Part shown: positions 56,476 through 64,000 of the stretch, piece by piece
How positions within the stretch are numbered: the stretch's first letter is position 1
Layout: every line of letters begins with the position of its first letter
Assembly (NCBI RefSeq): GCF_014961315.1
Contig: NZ_CP063141.1
Location: 2,453,173-2,517,172 of the forward strand
From: Thermoflavifilum sp.
Lineage (GTDB): Bacteria > Bacteroidota > Bacteroidia > Chitinophagales > Chitinophagaceae
DNA: 64,000 nucleotides
Reading direction: 5' to 3'
Program-made: the position numbers and the translations under genes
The notes under the pieces: model-generated
The model's input: only the letters and a program-made list of their open reading frames with translations
The model's database searches: none
What the model was told of the DNA's origin: nothing

Positions 56476-56502
56476 AAGCTGCGATTCTTCGCAGCTTTTT
56501 TA
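56476..56502 (+). terminator. Intrinsic terminator after GH3
   Basis: AAGCTGCGA (56476-56484) pairs perfectly with TCGCAGCTT (56489-56497) around TTCT, followed by TTTTT. A strong rho-independent terminator between GH3 and GH2 on the same strand; GH2 starts 20 bases further, so it likely has its own promoter or depends on read-through. Confidence 0.85.
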
Positions 56503-56521
56503 TGTAGTAAATGTTCGTACG

Positions 56522-58333
56522 ATGAAAACATATATGTTGATCATTTGTTTATGGCTCAGTTTACCGGCATGGGCTCAATCGGGCTGGCATCCGGCAGGAG
56601 ATCATTTGATGACCGATTTTGCACAACAGGTTAACCCGCAACACCCCTGGCCGGAGTATCCGCGACCACAAATGGAAAGAAAAGCATGGATGAACCTGAA
56701 CGGCCTGTGGAATTATGCCCTGACAGATGTACTGGACGATCAAATTCCCCGACACTGGGATGGACAGATCCTGGTGCCATTCGCTATCGAATCGGCCCTG
56801 TCGGGTGTGGGCAAAGCCGTCGGCCAGCATCAGCTGTTATGGTATGAGAAAAAATTTGTGGTTCCTGCAGCATGGAAGAATAAACATATCCTGTTGCATT
56901 TTGATGCGGTTGACTGGCAGACTAAAGTATTTTTAAACGGCCACGAAATTGGCGCTCATCAAGGAGGATATGATGCATTTGATTTTGATATCACTCCTTA
57001 TCTGATCCCCGATTCCAATGAATTGATTGTGCAGGTATGGGACCCCAGTGATGCGGGCTATCAGCCCAGAGGTAAGCAGGTGAATCATCCAGAAGGCATC
57101 TGGTATACGGCCGTCACCGGTATCTGGCAGACGGTATGGCTGGAACCCGTTGCAGCTGCCCATATCGTTTCGTTGAAATATTATCCGGATATCGATCGAC
57201 AAATTTGTGATGTAGTAACCAGCGTGTCCGATACCGCCGCCACCAATCGTATCCGCATCATTGTATCGGATCATGGAAAAATAGTCGCCCGGGCGGAATC
57301 TGCACCGGGAGAGAATATTCGATTGCATATTCCATCTCCGCATCTATGGTCGCCCGACGACCCGTTTCTGTATGATGTTACGGTACAGCTGTTACAGGGA
57401 GGAAAGGTTGTGGATGAAGTGCAGAGTTACCTGGGTATGCGCAATATCGCGGTGACGCGAGATGCAACAGGTAATTATCGTATCGTGTTGAATCACCGTT
57501 TTCTCTTTCAATTAGGCTTTCTGGATCAGGGCTGGTGGCCCGATGGATTATACACGCCACCCACGGATTCGGCGATCCGGTTCGACTTACAACAGGTGAA
57601 ACAGTTTGGTTATAATCTGCTGCGCAAACACGTGAAGGTGGAGCCTCAACGCTGGTATTACTGGTGCGATCGCATGGGCATACTCGTATGGCAGGATATG
57701 CCCAGCGGCGATCTGCAAGAACAGCGGCGCAACGACAATGGTGAAATCATCCGCACGGCTCAGTCGGCACTGGACTTCAGGGAGGAACTGAAAACCATGA
57801 TCGACCAGCATTTCAATCATCCCAGCATCATCATGTGGGTGCCCTTTAATGAAGGCTGGGGACAATTCCAGACCCTGGCCATAGATAACTGGGTCAAGAA
57901 ATACGATCCCACCCGACTGGTGGATGGAGCCAGCGGCTGGTTTGATTTTGTCGGCGCTGGCGATGTGGAAGATATGCATAAATATCCCGGCCCGGGCATC
58001 CCGGAAGATAAGCACGATCATCGAGCCCGTGTGCTGGGGGAATATGGCGGATTAGGATTGCCCATCGAGGGACATACCTGGCAGCCCAGGCAAAACTGGG
58101 GATATGTAACCTACAAAGATACCGCCGAGCTGCGCCAGGCCTACCTTCACCTCGTGAATCAATTGCCCACATTGATTCGCCAGGGCTTATCGGCAGCCGT
58201 GTATACCCAGCTCACCGATGTGGAAGTGGAAGTAAATGGGTTCATGACTTACGACAGAAAAGTGATGAAGCTGATGAGTCCGGAGACGGTGGAAGCCAAT
58301 CGTCGTGTGCTGCAGACCACCATCCAGGAATAA
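56522..58333 (+). CDS. GH2-family glycosidase (beta-galactosidase/beta-glucuronidase fold), secreted
   Basis: 603 residues from the ATG at 56522 that starts the signal peptide (MKTYMLIICLWLSLPAWAQ); the open frame to 56429 would include the terminator. Domains: jelly-roll (PRPQMERKAWMNLNGLWNYALTD, LLWYEKKFVVPAAWK), immunoglobulin-like, and barrel. Acid/base Glu in IIMWVPFNEGWGQF; a nucleophile Glu is likely in RARVLGEYGGLGLP. The barrel is shorter than in E. coli LacZ. It likely removes a terminal beta-linked sugar in the periplasm. Specificity is unknown. Confidence 0.88.
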   Translation: MKTYMLIICLWLSLPAWAQSGWHPAGDHLMTDFAQQVNPQHPWPEYPRPQMERKAWMNLNGLWNYALTDVLDDQIPRHWDGQILVPFAIESALSGVGKAVGQHQLLWYEKKFVVPAAWKNKHILLHFDAVDWQTKVFLNGHEIGAHQGGYDAFDFDITPYLIPDSNELIVQVWDPSDAGYQPRGKQVNHPEGIWYTAVTGIWQTVWLEPVAAAHIVSLKYYPDIDRQICDVVTSVSDTAATNRIRIIVSDHGKIVARAESAPGENIRLHIPSPHLWSPDDPFLYDVTVQLLQGGKVVDEVQSYLGMRNIAVTRDATGNYRIVLNHRFLFQLGFLDQGWWPDGLYTPPTDSAIRFDLQQVKQFGYNLLRKHVKVEPQRWYYWCDRMGILVWQDMPSGDLQEQRRNDNGEIIRTAQSALDFREELKTMIDQHFNHPSIIMWVPFNEGWGQFQTLAIDNWVKKYDPTRLVDGASGWFDFVGAGDVEDMHKYPGPGIPEDKHDHRARVLGEYGGLGLPIEGHTWQPRQNWGYVTYKDTAELRQAYLHLVNQLPTLIRQGLSAAVYTQLTDVEVEVNGFMTYDRKVMKLMSPETVEANRRVLQTTIQE

Positions 58334-58438
58334 GCCAGACGAGGGATTTTATATTCGATTATCCAGTATAAATTTTACCTTTGCGCCGGAGCTTTTTGCA
58401 GGAAAGTAGCTATTGGAGCAAAATAAATAAATGTGATC

Positions 58439-58545
58439 CCGGCTATGCCGGGACACTTGATTCGGGAAGTAGCGCAGTCCGGTAGCGCACCACGTTCGGG
58501 ACGTGGGGGTCGCTGGTTCGAATCCAGTCTTCCCGACATAGCCGG
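58439..58545. repeat. Imperfect inverted repeat flanking tRNA-Pro
   Basis: Left arm CCGGCTATGCCGGGA (58439-58453) and right arm TCCCGACATAGCCGG (58531-58545) are reverse complements with one mismatch. The right arm overlaps the tRNA acceptor 3' side, so a transcript could pair around the tRNA or compete with its acceptor stem. Confidence 0.7.
58463..58536 (+). tRNA. tRNA-Pro (anticodon CGG)
   Basis: Cloverleaf read by hand: acceptor stem CGGGAAG/CTTCCCG, D-arm with AGCGCAGTCCGGTAGCGC, anticodon stem CCACG/CGTGG around TTCGGGA (anticodon CGG, Pro), short variable loop, T-arm CTGG-TTCGAAT-CCAG. Discriminator A; CCA is not encoded. 74 bases. It reads proline codon CCG. Confidence 0.95.
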
Positions 58546-58562
58546 AATTAGCCGGCTTTTTT
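58540..58562 (+). terminator. Intrinsic terminator after tRNA-Pro
   Basis: AGCCGG (58540-58545) pairs with CCGGCT (58552-58557) around AATTAG, followed by a run of T. Stands 4 bases after the tRNA. Confidence 0.85.
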
Positions 58563-58598
58563 ATTTTTCATACCGGGCAACTTCGACATCCTTTTCAC

Positions 58599-59339
58599 TC
58601 ATAATGCTTTGCCGAAGGAAGCTAAGGCGCTTGCTGCATCGCGATCCACAAACCAGTGCAGTTCGTTATTGGTAAGGCGGATGATTTGTGCGGGATAATC
58701 ATCGGGGCGATAGGGGCCTTCAAGCACTGTTTTCAACATATCGGCCTTATCCTTTCCGGAAACCAGAAAGGTAGCGCAAGAAGCGCGGTTGACCAACGGA
58801 GGCGTGAGGGTGATGCGATACATGGAGAGTTCATCTACAAATACGGCTTTTACCCATCTTTCCGTTTCATGAATCACATCGGTATGCGGAAATAACGAAA
58901 GCGTATGTCCGTTACTGCCCATACCCAGCATTACCAGATCGAAGCTGGGTCCCTGATCGGAGAAATAATGGTGCAATAGTTTTTCATAAGTCTGTGCCGC
59001 TTCTTCCGGCTTAAGATCCGTAGGGATATAATGCACCTGACTGGAAACCACCGGCACATGCTGCAACAGCAGGTCGTAAGCCATTTTGCCATTGTTACGC
59101 GGATCGCTGAACGGCACACATCGCTCATCTCCCCAGAAAATATGCAGTTTATCCCAGGGAATCTGCTCTCTGAATGGAGGTTTAGCCAGTAAACCAAATA
59201 AATGTTGCGGTGTACTTCCTCCGGAAAGTACCCAGGTATAGCGATCCCTGACCGAAAGGGTGTAATGCATGTGTTCCACCAGCCAGTATGCATATTTGCG
59301 GCTCAAATCATGTATATCGTCGGCAATATGAATCTGCAT
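58599..59339 (-). CDS. pgl: 6-phosphogluconolactonase (DevB/NagB-fold)
   Basis: 246 residues. WVLSGGSTPQHLFGLLA, ILHIFWGDERCVPF-type motif (LHIFWGDERCVPFSDP), DLVMLGMGSNGHTLSLFPH are the hallmarks. Second step of the oxidative pentose phosphate route: hydrolysis of 6-phosphogluconolactone. Last gene of gnd-zwf-pgl; 10 bases after zwf. Confidence 0.94.
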   Translation of the reverse strand: MQIHIADDIHDLSRKYAYWLVEHMHYTLSVRDRYTWVLSGGSTPQHLFGLLAKPPFREQIPWDKLHIFWGDERCVPFSDPRNNGKMAYDLLLQHVPVVSSQVHYIPTDLKPEEAAQTYEKLLHHYFSDQGPSFDLVMLGMGSNGHTLSLFPHTDVIHETERWVKAVFVDELSMYRITLTPPLVNRASCATFLVSGKDKADMLKTVLEGPYRPDDYPAQIIRLTNNELHWFVDRDAASALASFGKAL

Positions 59340-59349
59340 ACGCGTGGTT

Positions 59350-60882
59350 TTATGACTCGTGATCGTTGTCTAAATCATGGAGGGGAGGCAGGGTAATCCA
59401 GTTGTGGCCGTCGCGAGCGATTAAGGCTTCGGCATCTTCAGGTCCCCAGGTGCCCGGAGAATAGTTGGGGAAATCGACCGGTGGGCGGGTTTGCCAGGTT
59501 TCCAGGATGGGCATAATCACCCTCCAGGCCGCTTCTACCTGATCGGCCCGCATAAACAGGGTGGCATCGCCTTCCATGATATCCAGCAACAGGGTTTCAT
59601 AAGCCTCCGGCGAATGATCTTCGTAGGCTTCTTCGTAATTGAAAATCATGTCCACCGGGCTGAGGGTCATTTTCTGCCCGGGGCGCTTAGCCTGAAAGCG
59701 AATGCGGATATCCATATTCGGCTGGATGCTGATGGTAAGTCGGTTTGGTCGCCAGGTCTCTGCTGCTTCGGGTGGAAATGCATAATGCGGCGCCGGACGG
59801 AATTGTAACACGATGATGGTGGATTTTTCCCGCAAATATTTACCGGTACGCACATAAAACGGCACGCCCTGCCAGCGCCAGTTATCTACATAAAACTTCA
59901 CGGCGGCGAAGGTCTCCACATTGGATTCCGGATCCACGCCTTTTTCCTGACGATAGCCTACCACCTTTTTCCCTTTTATCCACCCTGGACCATATTGTCC
60001 ACGCACGGCATAATCCTGCACTTCTTCCTTACGGATCCTGCGAATGGCATTCAACACATCCACTTTTTTGTTACGGATTTCGTTGGCATCAAACGATACC
60101 GGCGCTTCCATCGCAATCATGCACAACAACTGTAAAATATGGTTCTGCACCATATCGCGCAACGCACCGGCTTTTTCATAATAACTATTTCGTCCTTCCA
60201 GTCCCACACTTTCGGCCGCCGTGATCTGTACGTGATCAATATAGTTCCGGTTCCAGATGGGTTCAAACAGGGCATTGGCAAAACGAAAAGCCAGGATATT
60301 TTGCACGGTTTCTTTACCTAAATAATGATCAATCCGGTAAATCTGGCTTTCATCGAACATGCTTTGTAATAGTTGATTCAACTCATGCGCACTTTCCAGA
60401 TCATGTCCGAAAGGTTTTTCCACCACGATGCGACAGCATTTTTGATCGGCACAGATATTTAACCCACCTAAATGCCGGGCGATATCTGGAACTAATTGTG
60501 GGGCTACAGCCAGATAAAAAATCACATTGGGATGTGCGCCAAACGCTTTCTCTTTTTCCTTTACAATCCTGGATATTTTCGCATAAGCCTTATTATCCTC
60601 TACATCCATCTGCAGATATTCGATATGCTCGCTGAACTCGCTCCAGTGATTGGCTTTATCGCTTCGCTTGCGAGAAAATTTGTGAATACCTTCCAACAAA
60701 TGCGATCGGTATTTTTCGATGGTAAAATCGGTACGTCCGATACCCACGATATGGAATTGCTCGGGCATCCAGTCGTCTAAAAATAGATTATATAATGCAG
60801 GGATCAACTTTCGATAGGTGAGGTCGCCACTTCCTCCCAGGATAAAGAAGATGGCTGGATCGGGTTTTTTATGCACGCTCAT
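59350..60882 (-). CDS. zwf: Glucose-6-phosphate 1-dehydrogenase
   Basis: 510 residues. Cofactor motif [17 protein letters not shown] (usual form GxxGDL), substrate motif [14 protein letters not shown] with the catalytic His region, then [23 protein letters not shown], and RGQYGPGW near 300. Oxidises glucose-6-phosphate with NADP+. 15 bases downstream of gnd and 10 upstream of pgl, so one operon. Confidence 0.96.
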   Translation of the reverse strand: MSVHKKPDPAIFFILGGSGDLTYRKLIPALYNLFLDDWMPEQFHIVGIGRTDFTIEKYRSHLLEGIHKFSRKRSDKANHWSEFSEHIEYLQMDVEDNKAYAKISRIVKEKEKAFGAHPNVIFYLAVAPQLVPDIARHLGGLNICADQKCCRIVVEKPFGHDLESAHELNQLLQSMFDESQIYRIDHYLGKETVQNILAFRFANALFEPIWNRNYIDHVQITAAESVGLEGRNSYYEKAGALRDMVQNHILQLLCMIAMEAPVSFDANEIRNKKVDVLNAIRRIRKEEVQDYAVRGQYGPGWIKGKKVVGYRQEKGVDPESNVETFAAVKFYVDNWRWQGVPFYVRTGKYLREKSTIIVLQFRPAPHYAFPPEAAETWRPNRLTISIQPNMDIRIRFQAKRPGQKMTLSPVDMIFNYEEAYEDHSPEAYETLLLDIMEGDATLFMRADQVEAAWRVIMPILETWQTRPPVDFPNYSPGTWGPEDAEALIARDGHNWITLPPLHDLDNDHES

Positions 60883-60897
60883 GTTTAAGTTTTTAGT

Positions 60898-62313
60898 TTA
60901 TTCCCATTCCGTATGAAAAACACCCTCGTGGTCGATGCGTTTGTAGGTATGTGCGCCGAAAAAGTCGCGCTGTGCCTGAATCAAATTGGCCGGCAGTCGT
61001 TCAGTCCGGAATGCATCAAAATAACTCATCGCGCTCAGCAGTCCCGGCAGGGCATATCCGCCGAGCAGGGCTATAGAAAGAATCTGTCGGGCATGATATT
61101 CCAGCTTCATGAGCAGGTCGGCGATTTGCTGATTCAGCAACAGGTTGGGCAGATCGGGTTGCTGTTGATAGATCTGATAAAACTCATCCAGCAAAGCCGA
61201 ACGGATGATGCAACCGCCACGCCAGATGCGCACCACCTCCTGAAGCGGGATATCCATTTCGAGCTCATGCGAAGCCTGATGAATCATGGCCAGTCCCTGT
61301 GCATAACACACGATGGTACCGAAATACAGGGCATCGTGCAGGTGTTCGGCGACGAGCGAACTGTCTGATAAACGCCTGCGTTCGGGGTGATACAATACCG
61401 CAGCTTGCTTACGCTGCTCCGCAAAGCCCGACAGGTCGCGCATGGCGACGGCCGTATCGATCACATTCACCGGTATATGCATGTCCATCGCTTCCTGTGA
61501 GGTCCATTTACCCGTGCCTTTGGCTTCGGCATGATCGTCGATCAGATCAACCAGGTATTGATCGGTGAAATCGTCCTTGCGTTGAAAGATGAGGGCCGTG
61601 ATCTCCAGCAAAAACGATTGCATGGGACCTTTGTTCCACTGATCGTAAATATCGTGAAGCGCTTCCGGCTTGAGCTTCAGCGCATCGCGGAAAATCCAGT
61701 ACGTTTCGCTGATCAGCTGCATGATGGCATATTCGATACCATTGTGCACCATCTTCACGAAATGGCCGGCAGCGCCTTTACCCAGATAAGCCACACAGGG
61801 TGAATCGCCCGCCTTAGCCGCCACCGCTTCGAGCATGGGTTGTAGCGCTGCATAAGCTTGCGGATCGCCGCCCGGCATGATGCTGGGCCCATAGCGCGCC
61901 CCCTTTTCTCCACCCGAAATGCCGACACCCATAAAATGAATCTGTCGCTCGGAACATTGTTGCATGCGACGCAGCGTGTCTTTGTAATACGAGTTTCCTC
62001 CATCTATCAGGATATCTCCGGGTGAAAGCAGCGGCAAGAGTTCGTTGATCACCGCATCTACGGGCTTACCTGCAGGAACCAGCATCATGATTTTTCGTGG
62101 TGTTTCCAGCAAGTTTGTCATCTCCTGTATATCCGCTACGCCCTTCACACGACCACCAGCAGGTGTGGAACGGGTATCGTTTAATAATTGCACCTTGGAT
62201 ACATCCTTATCAAAACCTAATACGTGATAACCATGATCGGCGAGATTGAGCAATAAATTTCTTCCCATTGTACCCAGGCCAATCATGGCTAATTGATAAC
62301 GTTGATCATCCAT
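60898..62313 (-). CDS. gnd: 6-phosphogluconate dehydrogenase, decarboxylating
   Basis: 471 residues. N-terminal IGLGTMGRNLLLNLADHGY, DGGNSYYKDTLRR, GVGISGGEKGARYGPSIMPGG and the active-site stretch GAAGHFVKMVHNGIEYAIMQL, then HAEAKGTGKWTSQEA and the C-terminal helix with RIDHEGVFHTEW. Third step of the oxidative branch, giving ribulose-5-phosphate and NADPH. First gene of the leftward gnd-zwf-pgl operon. Confidence 0.96.
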   Translation of the reverse strand: MDDQRYQLAMIGLGTMGRNLLLNLADHGYHVLGFDKDVSKVQLLNDTRSTPAGGRVKGVADIQEMTNLLETPRKIMMLVPAGKPVDAVINELLPLLSPGDILIDGGNSYYKDTLRRMQQCSERQIHFMGVGISGGEKGARYGPSIMPGGDPQAYAALQPMLEAVAAKAGDSPCVAYLGKGAAGHFVKMVHNGIEYAIMQLISETYWIFRDALKLKPEALHDIYDQWNKGPMQSFLLEITALIFQRKDDFTDQYLVDLIDDHAEAKGTGKWTSQEAMDMHIPVNVIDTAVAMRDLSGFAEQRKQAAVLYHPERRRLSDSSLVAEHLHDALYFGTIVCYAQGLAMIHQASHELEMDIPLQEVVRIWRGGCIIRSALLDEFYQIYQQQPDLPNLLLNQQIADLLMKLEYHARQILSIALLGGYALPGLLSAMSYFDAFRTERLPANLIQAQRDFFGAHTYKRIDHEGVFHTEWE

Positions 62314-62398
62314 AAGAGAAAGACTTTATTATAGATTGGAAGGTAAAGGTAACAATTTTATCAGGAAGACAAGCAATTGTCACACCCGATGATATGGG

Positions 62399-63331
62399 TT
62401 ATCGATGCGGCAAAAAAATTTCAGCAATCATACAACGTACACTGCCTCCACCCGTTTGTTCAATGACGGGTATCACGGGTAATATCAACTGGCCTTGTTT
62501 TTCAAGTTGTTTTCGTTGCGTGGAAGATAATGATGCATAAGCTGTTTGACTCATCACAATTACCGGTTCATCATGCTGATTAAGCAAGTACAAAACATTC
62601 CCCGCATATTGATGCATCTGAGAAAAGCTGATTTGAAGTATATGTTCATGATGGGCTTGCAAGGATTTCATGACCTGCTGCCTTTCCCTTTCATCCCATA
62701 TTGCGTCTGCACAAATTACGGCCATATTTTTTCCAATAGCCATCATCACATTGGTGTGATAGATAGGCTTATGGCGTTCGTCAGCTGCATGAAAGCAAAT
62801 GGATTTATATTGAAACATACTGGCCACTTCTTGCACAAGCGCCTCGTGTGTTCTATCCGATAAGCAAGCATAAATGATTCGATGAGCACGATCGAGCACC
62901 ATGCTTCCCGTGCCTTCTAAAAATTGGCCCGTAGCTTCGTAGTGTGATAAATCGATAACCTTATTGACCTGATAACCTTTTTGTTGCAGTAAGAGAACAA
63001 TGTCTTTTCGTTTCTCCAATCGTCTGTTGGGTGCCATCATGGGGTAAATAACCACTTCTCCATTTTCATGAAAACTGATCCAGTTGTTGGGAAATACGGC
63101 ATCGGGCTTACAGGGTTCAGGTGTGTCGTGCACAACTTCCACGGTAATACCCGCTCCTTGCAAAAGATTCACCATCTGATCAAATTCCTGAACGGCCTGT
63201 TTTTGCAGTTCAGCATGAGGCATGACTGGCATTTTCTGAAACACATTGCTGGCCGAAGTTTGTGGATTATATCCAAAGCAAGCCGGTCTAATCATCAGGA
63301 TACGCGAGGTAAAAGCAGCCATCATCAACAA
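62399..63331 (-). CDS. ctlX: CtlX-type arginine deiminase-related hydrolase
   Basis: 310 residues. RPACFGYNPQTSASNVFQ at the start, KPDAVFPNNWISFH with the substrate Asp pattern, GTGSMVLDRAHR, IYHTNVMMAIG with the catalytic His and the C-terminal GGGSVRCMIAEIF with the nucleophile Cys: the guanidino-group modifying fold. Family annotated as citrulline utilisation hydrolase CtlX. Likely hydrolyses citrulline or an ornithine/arginine derivative; substrate is inferred from annotation practice. It follows the arginine deiminase gene by 14 bases. Confidence 0.85.
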   Translation of the reverse strand: MLMMAAFTSRILMIRPACFGYNPQTSASNVFQKMPVMPHAELQKQAVQEFDQMVNLLQGAGITVEVVHDTPEPCKPDAVFPNNWISFHENGEVVIYPMMAPNRRLEKRKDIVLLLQQKGYQVNKVIDLSHYEATGQFLEGTGSMVLDRAHRIIYACLSDRTHEALVQEVASMFQYKSICFHAADERHKPIYHTNVMMAIGKNMAVICADAIWDERERQQVMKSLQAHHEHILQISFSQMHQYAGNVLYLLNQHDEPVIVMSQTAYASLSSTQRKQLEKQGQLILPVIPVIEQTGGGSVRCMIAEIFLPHR

Positions 63332-63345
63332 ACTTATTTATCGAT

Positions 63346-64000
63346 TCAAAGGGATGCGCGCAATAAGGGCATGCTCATGCAATGAGGTCCGCCCCTGGCA
63401 CGCGATAATTCAGCAGATGGTATTAAAATCAACGTATTTTCCACCTGATCGGGATGCAGGGTTTGTTTTTCAAATGCTTCGATAAGTTGATCGGCACATA
63501 TCACATCAAATCCTGCCTGCTGAAATGCCTCGGCAGTTCTGGTGTTGCGATCATAGCCCAGCACCACACCTTCTTTCAGGGCAAGTACATTGCAGGAATC
63601 CGTCCACTGCTCTCGATCACCATAAGGAAATTCGTTATTACCCGAATAAATAAATCGGGTAGGCGTGGTACAGCGCAAATCATTCTGACTGATATCATCC
63701 AGCAAATCTTCCAGATAATCAAAATGAATGGGTCGATCTTCCCGGCCGCGCGTAAATTGTAAGATGGTCAGTTGATCGCTGACCCGGGTGTCCAGCAGGC
63801 TTTCCAGAATTTCTTTTTTTTCCTGCTCTTCACCTTCTTTAGAGAGTGAGCCCAATAATACCCAGGTATCTTTCTTCACCTGTGTAAATATGGTATCAAT
63901 ATGCATAAATTGTCGCTTCGGCGGAATCTTAATCACCGTAGCTTTTGAAACTAAATTTTTCTCGAATAACAATCGGGTAAGCTGGTTGGCAGCATACATG
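63346..64000 (-). CDS. Arginine deiminase, C-terminal part (cut by right window edge)
   Basis: 217 residues of a longer protein; the frame runs to the window end and family members exceed 400 residues. Visible: FMHIDTIFTQVKKDTWVL with the HxDTxF motif, REQWTDSCNVLALKEGVVLGYDRN and the terminal nucleophile motif GGPHCMSMPLLR with catalytic Cys. Converts arginine to citrulline and ammonia. Coupled with ctlX downstream (14 bases), suggesting a two-step arginine-citrulline route. Confidence 0.9.
   Translation of the reverse strand, partial: MYAANQLTRLLFEKNLVSKATVIKIPPKRQFMHIDTIFTQVKKDTWVLLGSLSKEGEEQEKKEILESLLDTRVSDQLTILQFTRGREDRPIHFDYLEDLLDDISQNDLRCTTPTRFIYSGNNEFPYGDREQWTDSCNVLALKEGVVLGYDRNTRTAEAFQQAGFDVICADQLIEAFEKQTLHPDQVENTLILIPSAELSRARGGPHCMSMPLLRASL

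Noticed and set aside
1..64000. CRISPR array or defence island
   Set aside because: No spaced direct repeats and no Cas, restriction or toxin-antitoxin genes were recognised anywhere in the window.

Overview
The window looks like a chromosomal piece of a Bacteroidota member, most likely a Chitinophagaceae-type saprophyte. Evidence: a SusC/SusD pair behind an ECF sigma factor/FecR pair, a Bacteroidota-type putative porin, SPI and lipoprotein signals on many glycan-active enzymes, a NagB-PIG-L fusion, tandem CtlX/arginine deiminase genes, and start codons without clear Shine-Dalgarno motifs. No phage, insertion sequence, CRISPR array or rRNA was seen. One tRNA gene (Pro, CGG) is present.

Layout. 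0.1-5.2 kb: putative porin, then a tight run of an HMA-like/AraC regulator, a GH32 fructanase and a ROK sugar kinase. 5.2-15.3 kb: M1 peptidase, a two-gene heterodimeric ABC exporter, a LysM/RlpA-like protein, fmt, a DUF1343 (NamZ-like) protein, an FKBP isomerase and a hotdog thioesterase. 15.3-18.3 kb: a likely fucose-use group (SDR, GH29 fucosidase, FAH-family hydrolase) whose hydrolase is frameshifted. 18.5-24.2 kb: gpmA, then thrC-thrB-thrA read leftward behind a leader that looks like a transcription attenuator; thrA is frameshifted. 24.3-42 kb: NagB-PIG-L, M19 dipeptidase, bioB, M42 peptidase, UbiA-like protein, lactonase, WecA-like transferase and CpsB-like phosphatase, phosphohexomutase, S45 acylase, Thermus-type isocitrate dehydrogenase and an Fsr-like exporter. 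42.1-58.3 kb: a polysaccharide utilisation locus (sigma, FecR, SusC, SusD, LamG lipoprotein, sugar porter, GH130, sulfatase remnant, GH3, GH2). 58.4-64 kb: tRNA-Pro, the gnd-zwf-pgl oxidative pentose phosphate operon, then ctlX and an arginine deiminase cut by the window edge.

The most interesting points are: (1) a 28-codon leader peptide upstream of thrA with 12 of 14 consecutive residues being Thr, Ile or Met (or only Gly otherwise), followed by a 16-bp hairpin and a competing pairing that overlaps the leader stop codon; (2) a sharp base-composition break inside susC, exactly at the conserved VVVGYGTQKK region, so that the signalling N-terminus appears native while the receptor barrel and the following ~9 kb appear imported; (3) a sulfatase gene decayed beyond ORF recognition at the end of that imported block; (4) five genes each broken by single-base losses, mostly in short homopolymers, which are either assembly errors or real decay.

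How the genes work together: the locus at 42-58 kb would sense a glycan through SusC N-terminus-FecR-sigma signalling, import oligosaccharides and trim them with GH130, GH3 and GH2 enzymes; the GH32/ROK and GH29/SDR/FAH groups handle fructans and fucosides; NagB-PIG-L handles amino sugars. All calls are from reading the sequence; no database search was run.
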